Assembly: GCF_040412425.1 (NCBI RefSeq)
Contig: NC_089741.1
Span: forward strand, 36,253,420 to 36,317,419
DNA length: 64,000 nt
Reading direction: 5' to 3'
Source: Macrobrachium rosenbergii
Lineage: Eukaryota; Arthropoda; Malacostraca; Decapoda; Palaemonidae
Part shown: piece by piece, positions 43,469 through 55,700 of the stretch
Layout: each line of letters opens with the position of its first letter
Position numbering within the stretch: the stretch's first letter is position 1
Position numbers and translations under genes: made by a program
The notes under the pieces: model-generated
Database searches by the model: none
Told to the model about the DNA's origin: nothing
Seen by the model: the letters and a program-made list of their open reading frames with translations, nothing else

Positions 43469-45308
43469 GTAAAGATGTCAGTATTTCAATGACTTTCTTA
43501 TCAAGAATATACCGTCGATTGTCATTTCAAATCGAACACGCCTATTTCACCCCTTTTCGTAAACGCTGTATCGTTAATTGGCATTCAATTTGAAAACGCC
43601 TATTTCAGCCCTTTTCGTAAACATCATATCGTTAATTGTCATTCAAATCGAACACGCCTATTTCACCCCTTTTCGTAAATAATACATCATTAATTGTCAT
43701 TCAAATCGAACACGCCTATTTCAGTCCTCCGTCTAACTTTCAGGAAACGTCGAGGCAGTGATGTCACTGGTAGCACCCTCATTTGACGAAAACGGCAACA
43801 CCAACAAAAGCCCCAAGGACCCGTGGGATCCTCTACTCCTGTGGGTGCGCCCCGGACCCTGCTGCATTCACTTTTTAGCTCATCAAGTGAGGGAAGCCGA
43901 GATTTCCTCCATTGCCTCAGTCGGCTGCGGTACTGGGCTCTTAGAATGGATGATCCAAACGAAAACAGGTAAACGGAACGAAATCCTGGCCTTTCTGTTT
44001 TGGGTCTAAAGATGCCGTTGGTTTCTCTGCTTGCAAAAAAGTAAGAAGTGGTGGCCACACTGATATTTCTAAGTGCTAACGACAACTTATGGGGAACAGA
44101 GAGAATTTGTGAGAACTGTGTAATGGTGGAGTCCCAGATTACATGAATTAAAGAGCGCTATTCTAACAAAGACGAATGAGTTCAGTCAGTACAAGGACTA
44201 ATAACATCGAAATATGTAACCGGGATTTTTACACGCTAAATTTTATTTGGGTTGGTCTCCTAAGAACAAACTACTGTCGAATTAAACACACCTTTTTTTT
44301 AACTGAACACAACCTAGAACTACTTTGATTTTTCCGAGACAGTAGTGCCTTAAAGCCTCTATAACCATCGAAATTCGATTACTTCTCATTAGAAATAAAA
44401 GTAACAATTATTGCAAAAAACAATTACTACTGCCACTGCTCCCATTGAGGTTTACCAACATCATACTAGGTGTTGAATTTTTTTTTGTATAACCAGGGAA
44501 CTTCAATAAGTATCAATTGCTATTTCAGGTTTGTCAGTGATGGGTTACGAAATCAACGGGAGTTGGTGGTGCTCCAAGTATGCCCCTCCCACTTTCATCC
44601 CACTGACCTACGTTGACCCTGAGGAAGACCCTCCAGCTGCCCCTTGTACCCATGCCTTAATGTGTTGTTACTTCAATAATGCTCCCGTGTTTAGGTAAGC
44701 AAACACTTGGCAGAGTACACAGTTTGTGCTATTGATGGTGGGGGGGGGGGGGTTGGATTGGGTCAGGTTAGCTTAAGTTAGGCCATCATAGGTAACATCT
44801 GTTTATTGATATCCCCACTATACTTTAAGACACTCATAATGCCTTAGGCAGAGCTGGTACAAAAGAAAGGCAAAATTCGTGCATATATTTACCTAAGGTA
44901 AACTCTGAAATTCAGTATTTTACAGAAATGAAAACCCAGAGTTTCTTTTTAAAAAGATTAAAATTCATAAAGCTTTTCTCTTAAACAAACAGAGACCTTT
45001 GAAACATTTTAAACATGATGGTCCATATAGCTCTCTCCCTCTTTTTATATTATTATTATTATTTCCCTCTTTTTACATGCAGGAAATACGTCGACGCCTA
45101 CGAAGGTCCCCTGTTAATCATAATAGGCTCTACGCATAAGGCCCGGTGCACGGAGCCTAGGCCATACGATTACATAGATGTGCACCCATGGACCCTAACA
45201 TCAACTCATAATATTACGGACGTGGACGTCATAGCGTGTTATATACGAGATCCCTGGAAAGTAGATGTTGCGAACAAGTTGCGCATTTTCACGAGAGTAA
45301 AGAAATAA
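43318..45308 (+). CDS. SAM-methyltransferase-like protein, 255 aa (whole gene, 4 exons)
   Basis: Joining 43318-43468, 43744-43968, 44529-44694 and 45083-45308 gives 256 codons including TAA, with intron phases 1, 1 and 2. The N-terminus (about residues 1-38) is acidic and Ser-rich. DPWDPLLLW lies near residue 76. A class I methyltransferase motif I, SVGCGTGLLEW, spans 109-119 (glycines 111, 113 and 115). A likely ribose-binding acid is Glu133 in VMGYEINGSWW, where a motif II acid is expected about 20 residues after motif I. The C-terminal half keeps alternating hydrophobic strands (LLIIIGS, DVIACYIRDPW). I recognise a Rossmann-type SAM-binding signature but no named family and no catalytic motif that would give a substrate. 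No signal peptide or membrane segment is evident, so a cytosolic or nuclear location is likely. Confidence 0.78.
43531..43740 (+). repeat. Intronic tandem repeat, about 60-bp unit
   Basis: Roughly 3.5 units share TTAATTGTCATTCAAATCG and CACGCCTATTTCA..CCTTTTCGTAAA. The array fills intron 1 of the methyltransferase-like gene, and the last unit runs up to the acceptor's pyrimidine tract. Confidence 0.85.
43744..43968 (+). CDS. Methyltransferase-like exon 2 (SAM motif I)
   Basis: Bounded by ctttcag and ACAG/gtaaac, phase 1 on both sides. Encodes NVEAVMSLVAPSFDENG, a KDPWDPLLLWVRPGPC block and the VGCGTGLLEW glycine-rich loop that identifies the SAM fold. Confidence 0.8.
44529..44694 (+). CDS. 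Methyltransferase-like exon 3
   Basis: Bounded by atttcag and TTTAG/gtaagc; enters in phase 1 and leaves in phase 2. Encodes LSVMGYEINGSWWCSKYAPP with the presumed ribose-binding Glu, then FIPLTYVDPEEDPP and an HALMCCYFNNAPVF segment. Confidence 0.78.
45083..45308 (+). CDS. Methyltransferase-like exon 4 and stop
   Basis: Starts after acatgcag. The split Arg codon (AG+G) is restored and the frame runs to TAA at 45306. Encodes KYVDAYEGPLLIIIGS, then PYDYIDVHPW, and VDVIACYIRDPWKVD, with a basic tail. Confidence 0.77.
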
Positions 45309-45529
45309 TTATAGTTTTTAATGTGCTGTTTGTGAAAAATTCTCATGAATCAAAAATTAGACAACATACATTTCGCAGTTATGAAAGTATATCAGTAGTT
45401 GTGAATATGCTAAAAAATAACTTTCGTTCCATGGAGGTTCAAGAAGACACAGCCATAAACCTAAAAATATCATGAAATCAAATGCAATTATTTACCAGTC
45501 AAACGTTACTGGGCATCACACTTTCTTGT

Positions 45530-45535
45530 AATAAA
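45530..45535 (+). terminator. Polyadenylation signal of the methyltransferase-like gene
   Basis: AATAAA lies about 220 bp after the stop codon and is the first clear match downstream, giving a short 3' UTR. Cleavage site not determined. Confidence 0.5.
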
Positions 45536-46169
45536 TGATCTTGGCTTGATCTCTCCAAAATTATTAATCTCTAGATGGTTACTTTACAACCGTCATTGAC
45601 TCCGCCGCCTCCGTGAAATTCCACCATTCCCATCTTTCCTGTGCTTTCACTTCCACAGATTTCCACTCGTCTCCGTGTGATAACGTTTGAATAAACTAAC
45701 AAAATGATAGTCTGGGATCGTAAGGTTTAGCCATTTGCTGAGTTATGTTGACTATAACAAGCAAAATTCTGCAAGGGAATGAACTACGGCAGCCAACCTC
45801 CTACTACAGGGATACTGATTTTTCTTATGCACAGACTACTGTAAAGAAGACATGAATGTAGACTGTGATAAAACAAATGAGACCGAGGCAAGAAAAAATA
45901 GCTATGAACGTGCAGCAAGCCTCTTAATGATGCTGTTATGAGAATAGACACTACATTTTTCAATGCGGCATTAAAGACTGGCACGTCCTCATTTGACGCG
46001 AAATTTAAAAGACCCAGGATGAAGCGAAAGAAAATTCGGAGGGCCCTGTAAATTTGTAAACTAAAGAACACATCGTAGACCGCTGCCAAAAAAACCAAGC
46101 AACGCTCTAACCTCTGAAGGACATTCGAACATTGACGACAGGGAACTGCAAGGTTTTCCGGATGTGCCA

Positions 46170-47500
46170 TCACGCAAAGAAACAACTACGGACCCTCTGG
46201 GTAGCTTCGAATATCCCAGCAACACTCCCTTGTAACCAAGATCTATCTGTGCTCGTAACGGCACATTTAGCTTGAAAGCTCTGGCCTGCAATGGTGTGCC
46301 TACTATTATGGTGTGAACCATGAATTGCATAAACAATTAACATGTGGCTATTTGATTAATGAATTTGCTACAAGAGGGCCAACGCCAATCAGATTATAAT
46401 AAATAAGAACTATGGATCTTTTTTTTATGAATTTTAGCGAGTTAATGTGTCGTCGCGGCATTATGCTTTTTCTAACACCCGTTTGAATTACATCTTGTCG
46501 AATAAACCTGAAATGGTCCGTCTCTGTTCATTAGCCTGACCAATCATAAATCATAAGGAACTATGAGAAAAAAATCATACATATGCTTCCTTTGACTGTA
46601 TAATGTTTTTTTAATTGGCTACAAAAAACTTAGCGTAAGACAAATAAGCGCATGCGCAGATCGGACCTCAGTCTGTTGTCCTTTTATTATAATTATATAT
46701 AGATAATCACTACTAATTAACATACTTAGAATATTTCATGTAACCGGGAAATTTAAGCATACGATCCTTTCGCACAATTAGCTGAAATGCCCTACATTTC
46801 ATTTGAAAGAGATATTAGACGAAGGTGAGACTGTCTACATGCCTTATGCAATTATATTTTGTTTCGAAACGCATTTACATCCATGACAAAATTTTCAAAT
46901 CATATTATCAAAGTAAAAGCTGATGAAATGCAACGTTCTGTCATTGGTTTGTAATAAAAAGTCTGTCATTAAAGACCTACACATTTGTATACTGTATACC
47001 CATGTACAAAATCAAAACGCCAAAAAAGCATACGTATGCCTCCTTGTACCCTATTATTTTACGAAAAGAGGTACAGTATGCCACATGCTGGATAAACCTT
47101 TGATTATCAATTACTCTAAATTTTCTTTGGGACTTTTAACTTGACTCCTGTGGCCTAGGCCTACTGACAATGTCACCGCTGATCCCCAAGTGAAGCTAAG
47201 CTCATGGAGGTAGGCTATGCGCGAATACTTTCCTTCCTTACAAATTAAATTTAACAGTGGCGAATCTAGTAATTCTACCTTTAGTCATGGGTAATAATCT
47301 TGTTCTACTATTCGACTAATGAGCGAACACTTCTAGAGAAATAATTACGCCCAAAATGCTTGTAAACATAATGGAACCGAGGTCTACCGCCGGTCACCTC
47401 CATCATAAACAACGTCACCAGAGACCTTTACGAACCACATCAACTTACCTGTCGTCCATATTTTAACCTTATTTCGGTGTGGATTGTTCATCCTCTTCAT
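46170..47500 (-). CDS. Possible short two-exon minus-strand ORF, unrecognised
   Basis: On the minus strand, 47500-47449 reads MKRMNNPHRNKVKIWTT and ends at a consensus donor (ACAG/gtaagt). The acceptor ccattgcag before 46285 restores a Gly codon and continues QSFQAKCAVTSTDRSW, then LQGSVAGIFEATQRVRSC, to TGA at 46172-46170. The total is about 55 aa. An overlapping ATG-GAC-GAC reading of the first exon gives only a 9-residue peptide. No family recognised; it could be a 5'-truncated view of a decayed gene. Evidence is limited to splice consensus and phase. Confidence 0.22.
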
Positions 47501-48160
47501 CTCTGACACTTCTTTTGTCTTTCTGACTGCTTTTTTTGCATGGAAATGGCTTATTACACACGCGAATTGAAGAAATTTGCGGTTTGTAAAGTCTGCCGTC
47601 GAACAATTTCAAGAAGAAGAAGAAGAAGAAGAAGGCCCAAATGTAAACAACTTTCAGGAAAATACTTTGTTTTTGTATGTTGATTCTTCAAAGGTCAATT
47701 TTATAAGTTGGGATACCAATTGACCTTTGACCTGACCATTACTTTGAATAAATATCGTCTGGGATTCCTCTCGAGAAAGGTAGGCTGATGCTCCGTCGAC
47801 TTGTTAGCTGGCGTAGGCTTTGCTAGGCCTACCTTAGACCTACTTTAAAATATAATTTGTATTGTTATACCTTTTTTTTTTTTTCGTACGACCTTGTTTT
47901 ATAATTCAGTGAGTTTTCTCATAGAATTTGAGGTATATCTTTCTTTCATAACCATAGCCGAGTCCGGTTGTAAAATACGTTGTTCTTGGTGGTTGTTGAT
48001 AAATTTTACTTTTTCGTTAGGCCTATTCGCCGACTTTCATTAACCTGATGGGGGAACCACAGTTGGAAAATGGGCGATTTTTGAGTGTGGGAAACGGTAA
48101 AGGATGGATTAGGCAAAGCCACAGGGATGCACCTTAACCTAACCTAGTGCATTAGGCCTA
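47156..48160. promoter_or_regulatory. Cluster of TAGGCCTA palindromes
   Basis: Perfect copies at 47156-47163, 47824-47831, 48018-48025 and 48153-48160, with further half sites nearby. Elsewhere in the 64 kb I saw only 41539-41546 and 55723-55730. The cluster lies 1.6-2.6 kb upstream of the ZGPAT homolog's ATG, where its promoter or a shared one may lie. Regulatory function is inference. Confidence 0.35.
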
Positions 48161-49009
48161 TGCTGTATCACACTGGGTCCCCATAAAAGGACACTGGAGT
48201 TATAGAGAACAGACCTAAGTTTTATTTTATTTCTATTCTTTGTCCTTTAAATTATTAATATGGAAACAAAAAGGAAGAGCCACTTTTTATCTCCACTCAG
48301 CATAGCCTACATAGGAAGGAAAAACAATATTTTCTATGGTAATTCAGGGTCCAGTATGAATGCCAGTACTTGAATTGCCATATTAGATGTTTGTTTTTTT
48401 ACTTCCTGGGCAGTGCACATCATAATAATAAATTTAATTGAAAAATTTAGCCTTTGGAGCACTGAACCTTGTTTTAGGAACACTTGCCATATCAAGTGAA
48501 AGATGCTTTCCATTTGTTCCCAGAGTTACTTTATAAATATAATTTTAAAATATGGCACTTTTTCAGGTCTTGATGTGACTCTGGTAAATTTTATATTTAT
48601 TTCTATTGCAAATATATGGTTAACCAAGTGCGACCTTCCAAATCTAGCAGTGGTGACAAACCCCAATAAAAATCAAACCTTTAGGGTCTGGTTAGATACT
48701 AAACGGCTCAGCATCCCAAATCAAGTTAAGGAGTTTACGTTATTGTAGGCCACCATCCCAGTTTTTCACTTTTTTTCTCCCATCCAAAGCTCCCAGTTTT
48801 CCACTGTGGTGTGGTCCCACCATTATATACTATATACCAACACAGGGCACGCTGTGGTTGATAAACTAATCATTTGAGACAGAAATGAATATCCAGCTTG
48901 TCAGAATTACATAAAAAATCATTTGAAAATCCATATTTCACCATTTCAGAGAACTTGTGTAATGGCATTCATGCAAATTAAAACCCTTTGACTTAGCCTA
49001 TTGGATGGG

Positions 49010-49058
49010 ATGGAATGGAGTATAAAGTTTTAGACAAGGGTCAAGAGCTGGGCCTATT
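49010..49058 (+). mobile_element. Dispersed ~300-bp repeat, short fragment
   Basis: tggaatggagtataaagttt and gggtcaagagctgggcct resemble the start block only. Confidence 0.4.
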
Positions 49059-49741
49059 TGTGAAATATGAAATGGTGGTAATTGCTTGAGGGTATTTCTC
49101 ACACCCAAGTGGAACAAAATCAATTTGTGCGTGTGGCATGCTTGAACAAAATCAATTTGTACGTGTGGAATGCTTGACAGTTCATTCCTTTCATACAAAG
49201 CATAAATTTCTAGTTAGGCAGCTGTTCCCCAACTTACAATTATTTGTCTTGGGATATTACAAAGCTAATATATTATGTTAGCTATTCACATTTTAAATTT
49301 TGCAACAACTCTTCAGTGATTGTGCAAATGACTTAAATACTGTTGCAAGTGGTAAACAAACAGTATTGTGTTAGAAATCAGAGTACAGCAACTGAGAGAG
49401 ACTTCACTTAGTAGTCACTTCTTTCAGAAAGTATCCACAGTGAAAAAACATAATTTAGAAATCGTGAAATGGTGTCAGGAAAAATGACAAAATAAACATT
49501 TGTAAAATAATTGTGTGTATCAATGAAACATTAAGATTGTTTTGTAGAATTTTATGTACGTCTTAGAAATATAACATACTGTGGCTGAAATGTTTATTGT
49601 TTAAATTATTTTTTAGAATTTTAATTTTCTTTTCTGTATTTCTACCCAGATGTATCCACTTCTCAAAGGGGAGATGGTTTTTAGAAGTCATTTAATCCTA
49701 ACAGAATGAATTGAAGTTCAAAGAACACTACTACAGTAGAC

Positions 49742-49789
49742 ATGTCAACTGATGAGTTGTGTGCCTCGATAGAGGTGTACCAAACACAG
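49742..49789 (+). CDS. ZGPAT homolog exon 1 (start)
   Basis: MSTDELCASIEVYQTQ, then donor CAG/gtgggt, phase 0. It matches the short N-terminal segment of ZGPAT (a y-Q motif before the first coiled coil). The ATG sits in acATGTCA. A possible acceptor (ctacccag, ending 49650) suggests a non-coding upstream exon. Confidence 0.75.
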
Positions 49790-52700
49790 GTGGGTTACTT
49801 AATTCTAGTCTTTTTAGACTTAGATTTAGTCTTGTACAGATAATACCAGGAGTAGTTTGTTTACAAAGTGGTATGCATTTAGTCGTTTAAATAGCTTTAA
49901 AGCAAAGATGTTAGGAAGTTCAAATAAGTACTTGAGCTGTATAGAAATCAGAAACATTATAAAAATATATTGCAATGTCTACTACAATTTATGAATGATA
50001 TTTGGTCTCATGGTAGTCTTTCCCATTCTTCAGTTTAAGAGATCTAATTAGCTTAATTGGGTGATGTTACTGAGAGTGGATTTTACTTCTCATCAAATTT
50101 TCAGCTGAAACAGATTGAAGAAGCCTTGGCCTGTGCTGGTGCGGAAGAAAAACAACAACTTTTGGAACTACAAGAAAATTTGCTGCAGCTCCTGGACCTA
50201 ACACTTCAGCAGTTGAATCAGCAGTCAAGCAATGAACCTGTACAAGACGAGCAAAGCAGTATCAAGGAAGACGAGGAAATAAAGAATGGGAAGTGCAGCA
50301 CAACCGCATCAGAAAACAATGATATTGATGATGAATTTGCACTGTTTCAGGTGACTGATAATGTTAAAAAAATGTACTGTACAAAAATTTTGAAAGGAAT
50401 GTGATGCGTCGTGCATGCATGCATACTGGTTCTGTAGATATATATCTTATCAAATAGCAAGCGTAAAGTGACCATGAACTTGCAAATTGAGGTGACAAAA
50501 TAGAATGCACGTCCATTAGTTAAAAACAGATAGAAAAAATCAAGAGAAAATGATAAGTAAAAATAGCCAAGAAAACCATCAGAGTGATATTCCTAAATTT
50601 AAAATTGAACCATTTGAAGTTAATTTAATGTTATTTGCAGTCAGGTTGAATGCAGTGTGATTTTGAATGAGAAGATTTTTTTCAGCAAGTTAATTTGGCA
50701 AAAGTGATAAACATCACCCAAATTAATTACAACAAAATGAAATATTGTATAAGGTACATCCTAGCATTTAGCCATAACGCATCACTGCTTAGCTCGTCCT
50801 GAAAGAGAACAGGCAAGAGTGTTTTGTAGGTCTAAATCAGTTAGGAAATATTAACTCTTGCAACATTCTATACAAAGTTGCAATATATTTAGTACTGTAC
50901 TTTCAGCAGTAGCTTCTATTTTCAGGTCAGCAGTCATCCCATAATCAAGTAATGTACAGGTTGTATAAAAAGAACAAAAACTTTCTTTACTTCTCCCCTT
51001 GATCCAATTCTTATGAGATTAAATTTTATGTTCTCTGTGGAGATACCTCAGTGAAATAGTTGTAATTACATCATTTAAAATGTTTGCAGTCTCTCTTTCA
51101 GTGATATAGATTGCCTTCTTTTTATTAAGAGATTCTGCACAGTCGAATGATAGCGCACGTTTATCAAGTTTCTTATATTAACCCAATGGTTTTCGCTTTT
51201 CTTCCAGTCTGAAATAGCAGAACTCACAGGAGACGATGAGGAAAAAACAAAATATTCCAAGCAGTATATTGAGGGTTGGAAGGGACAAAATGCCGCTGTC
51301 CGTTCATAGAGAAGTGGGGAGGACATTCGTATCACAATGCTCTCATTCTGAGTATTGTGAGGGAGGAGGACGGCAACATCGATTTGGATAGCCCTAAGGT
51401 ACAACAGAAGCCTTCAGTCATAGTTAATTTGATTAGATTTAAGTACTCATTATAGTGAAAAGTACTGTAGTTTATCTAGATAGATGCAGCATTATAAAAG
51501 TATTAGTTGAGTAAGCCTTACTTTTGTTATTTTATTTTGCCAAGAGAATGCGACTTTTAAGATATTTATAGATCTTACTGTGATATGTAGACAGGAAATA
51601 GGACTTTGGGTTTAGTTTTTGAGCACCATTTGGTTTGAAATATCAGTTAATGCCTTTGGTAGGCTTATTTGTATAGTAAAGCTATTTAGTGTACAGCATT
51701 TATGCTTGAAACGTTATTTTTCTGTTCAGCATTATTTTATGTTGAGGTTTAACTCTGTACGTTATTAGTCTAGTGAATTTATTTTTGGTATAGGATAAAA
51801 TATATGTTAAGTAACAATGTGTTCATATTTTTGGGTTGATCTTAATGAGATTAACCCAAAATACAAACTCCATGAATACAAAGATGATGGCTTGTATTTA
51901 TGAAGCTCATTTATTTTGTATCTCATGTAAAATCTCTGGATTGTTTCTAGGTGCGGGTGTTATTTGTGCAGCCAATGAGTATGGAGATGCTAACATGCCG
52001 CTTCTTTCTCTCTGGTCGCTGTAAATATTCAGAAGATGCCTGTCGATTTTCTCATGGCAAAATTGTAGATGTTTCTGACATCCGAGAATACAGGTATGTA
52101 CTGCACAAGGACACTTCATTTAATGTAGAAATGAGATGCAGCCATACACAAATGCAATACCCATTGTTTTACATGTTTTTATTACTTATCAGAGAAGGGA
52201 AAAAAGTAGACCATGCAAAATTGACTCAAACAGGTAGTGAATCACCATCACTTATGATTGATATTGTTGCATTTCTCTTAGGGGTTAGACATACTCTCTC
52301 CAGCTTACCTGTTTTTACTTCTTTGTAACAGTGACAAGATCTAGAGACCTTTAGTTTATTTTTGACTTGTTTAGTAGATCACCTTCGTAACATATTGAGG
52401 GTTATATGCTCATACTCAAAGTCCTTCCATGAACGTCACCTTTTGTAAGAAGGTGGCCTTTCTAATTGTCCACTTTAAGACAAGGGTCATTTAGCACAAA
52501 AAGAATCCTACAGAACTGTTGCAAACAATTTTGCTAGATGGAAATTCCAACCCAGCTGGTGCAGTCACATGGGACTTTGTCCTTGTAATGTGTTGTGGAG
52601 TGTACATTTAATCACAAAAGTCACTATTTTCCCTCCTAGAATATGTCTTCAGAAAGCATGATACGTGCTGTTTCTAATAAGTAAGCATGTTTTTCTATTA

Positions 52701-55700
52701 CAGAAGACAGTAGACACTAAGATTCAATGAGTAAATCATATATTTTCATATAAAAATGAGTTTAGATGGCATTAAAATCAGGACAGCCCGAGCTGTTGAT
52801 CATAATTCACAAATTAAAAAAAGAGAATCAGGGAATCTTTGTGAACATTTCCCACAAACAGTTTTGTGTGATCTGAGGAACTTGATCCCATAAATAGTTA
52901 TTGTAGGAACCATTAGTGAAAAACACTCTGTGCTCACTATTTCATACTGAGATTACAACAATTTTAGGGACAGACTTCATAAAATTGTAATCCGTCCCTT
53001 AAATCAGGAGAGTGTTAAATGTCACAATATGTGGACTGTATCTAGTAATCTAAAATAAGGGTTAGGAGCAAACTGCATGTCTGATTTTGATTCAGTTTAT
53101 TTTCATGATCTTTATAATTCAGGGGTAATAGTAGTGGTCTGTATGCTTACAAAATGTATTTGAATAATTTCCGTTTATCCAGAGAATAACTTTTTCAGCT
53201 TTAATGACCCTTGTCGTTTCAGTGCAGCTGTTATCATTATTAATACATAGTCAAGCCAGACAATTGCATTGCAGTGCTAGATAACACAACAGTCAGTCAA
53301 ATATTGATTCATGTTATATAAGGGGCCTTGTGTGGAAAACTTGTGAAAATATTGCATTTTAATTATGCACAGTATCTTTTGGTTTCGTAAGTGTGGTATA
53401 CAGATAAATGACATTTTGTGAAATTATTTTACATCCATTTTTATAGTGAGCCAGTGTATGAAGACCTACAGCCTGGAAGCAGGGTTTTAGTTCAGCACAG
53501 TGAGGACTTATGGGCAGCGGCAACAATCCAGGACATTTTGGAAGACAGATCAGCATTTTGTGTGAAGTACGACAAGAGCAAGAAAGTGGCAGAGGTGCAA
53601 GCGATGCAGATGATACCCTTGATTTGTGAAGATGGGGCACACAGTGAGGTGGGACTACCATTCATCTATTCAGCAGTCTTGCCATACAAGTTGCCTGAAG
53701 CACTTCATTGCAAATGTTGTATCATTTCAAATCTTAAATCTTTATGAATAAAATGTATACTGTATATATACTTGGGAAAGAAGAAATGGTGAAGGTAAAA
53801 TTGTTACATTAAGTGCGGCTAACTGGAAAAGCAGTCTTTTGGATGTAATGGTGCAAAAAGTGGCAGGAGATATATCTGATCATAACATGATTGAACTAAA
53901 AGTGTAAACAGTATTAATAAGTGGAGAGGAAGAGTTAGAAATATTGATATAAGTGGGGTTAAAGACAAGTATGTTTTATAAGTAAAAAATGAAAATAGCC
54001 TATACAGTGCTTCAGTACCGTATTGTCATTTTGAGTACAGTATTCAGAATTCATAAATGAGGTCAATGGTCAACATGGCACGTTTAAGGTTATAGGAGGA
54101 TATTTAGTGGGGAAAAAACAGTAAATGGTAGGATATTTAAATACATATATTGAAGGAGAATAGGCAGCTGCAGGATAAGAGAATAAGTATATGTATTAGT
54201 CTTGGATAAGGCAAATGAAATAAAAAAGTGTACATTGAGCTTTGTCAGTAATTCTGAGTAAGTATATTAGGAAGAAAAAAGTTGTTTTAGGTAAATAAAT
54301 GTGAAGAGATTTCTCATAAAATTAGCTTTCATGCTCTCTGTTGCATTTCTTAAAAGAACACATTTTCAGCATCATAAATTCAATTCTGAAAGTAAGCTTA
54401 TTCATTATCTAATTCTTGTATTTTCTGTATTTATAATTTTTTTGTCTCTTCATAGTGATGTATGTGAAAACAATCTCTCAAATAGATTTGTAGGATAAGG
54501 TTCAGATTTTTTTGGTAATTTACACTAGGTTCTAATTTTACCAAAATGTCACTAATTAATGTTCATGAAGAAAAAATCACTGAAAATGTGGTCATTGATA
54601 CTTTAATACCTTAAGCTGTGAGAGGAAATTGTGTCTTGCATACAGGAGCCTAACTTTCCAACTTTAATGTAGATCAGTGGTATTTTTAATCATTGACAAT
54701 ACATTACTTTCATGATTTATTGACAGGAATCATCATGTGTGGTTTAATATAAAAACTGGTGTTATACTGTAAAATTAAATTTATCAGAGTATTCAGTTTA
54801 TTTAATTTCTGTTTTCAAATGAATTGCAATTTTATAAATCTTCGACTTTAAATTTATCAGGAAGCTGATTCTGAAAAAGGGGAACCATGAAGAGAGTTCA
54901 GTAAAATCTGTAACGAAGAGATGACGGATGAAGATGACAGTGACGATGAAAGAAGTGTCTTTGTCCTACAAACACCTGGTTTCAGTGTTCACTCACGCAA
55001 CGCCTTGGAGACTGGGAAAAGTACACAACGGTAAGTACAAGCCATACCCTTCGTAATGGGAATTTGTTTTATATGGTTTTCAATTCGTTGTTGGTTTGTT
55101 TCTTTAAGCAATAAGAATTTGCAGTCACAGTGTAATATTTTAAAGCGATTTTATATTTTGAAAATGCAGGCCATAGCTGTTTGGTCTTACTTTTGAACTG
55201 AAAGCTGGTGATCACATACACTTTTAGTAAAATGTTTGACTGTAGGAGGTTACAGAAATTCATTCAGTAAGAAATATGGTTTTGAAACAGCGCAGGTAAA
55301 CTAGCTCCTTGTTGGTGGTTACTACCAGCAATGTACATTATGTGGCAAATTGGGAATTACTGAAGGGCTTTTGCAGTCTGTTTGGTTCCTAGGTGTATCT
55401 TCTTGTAGCCTTTCACTTTGGTATCAGTCCCAGCTCCCTTTCATGTACTTATTTGTACCCTGTTTTATCCCCATCCAGTAGCCTGTGGATTGTGAGTGAC
55501 AGGTGAAAGGCGTCCTGACTTTGAAACATCATCTAAATAAACCAGTAATAATGGCGGGCTCTGGTATTGCTGATGAATAATTGCATGGGAAAACAGTAGC
55601 CGTTATTGTTGAGGTTAGCTGAATATTTACACTTTCACAGAAATGGTGTCCTGGTAGAGTGGGAAGGGTATCATAGCTAGGTTCATGATTGGTGTGGTGG

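Noticed and set aside
43690..44085. 131-aa minus-strand frame
   Set aside because: Antisense shadow of methyltransferase-like exon 2.
45784..46185. 133-aa minus-strand hydrophobic frame as a standalone membrane protein gene
   Set aside because: No recognisable family and no supported start. It is kept only as a possible exon in the note on the minus-strand transcript.
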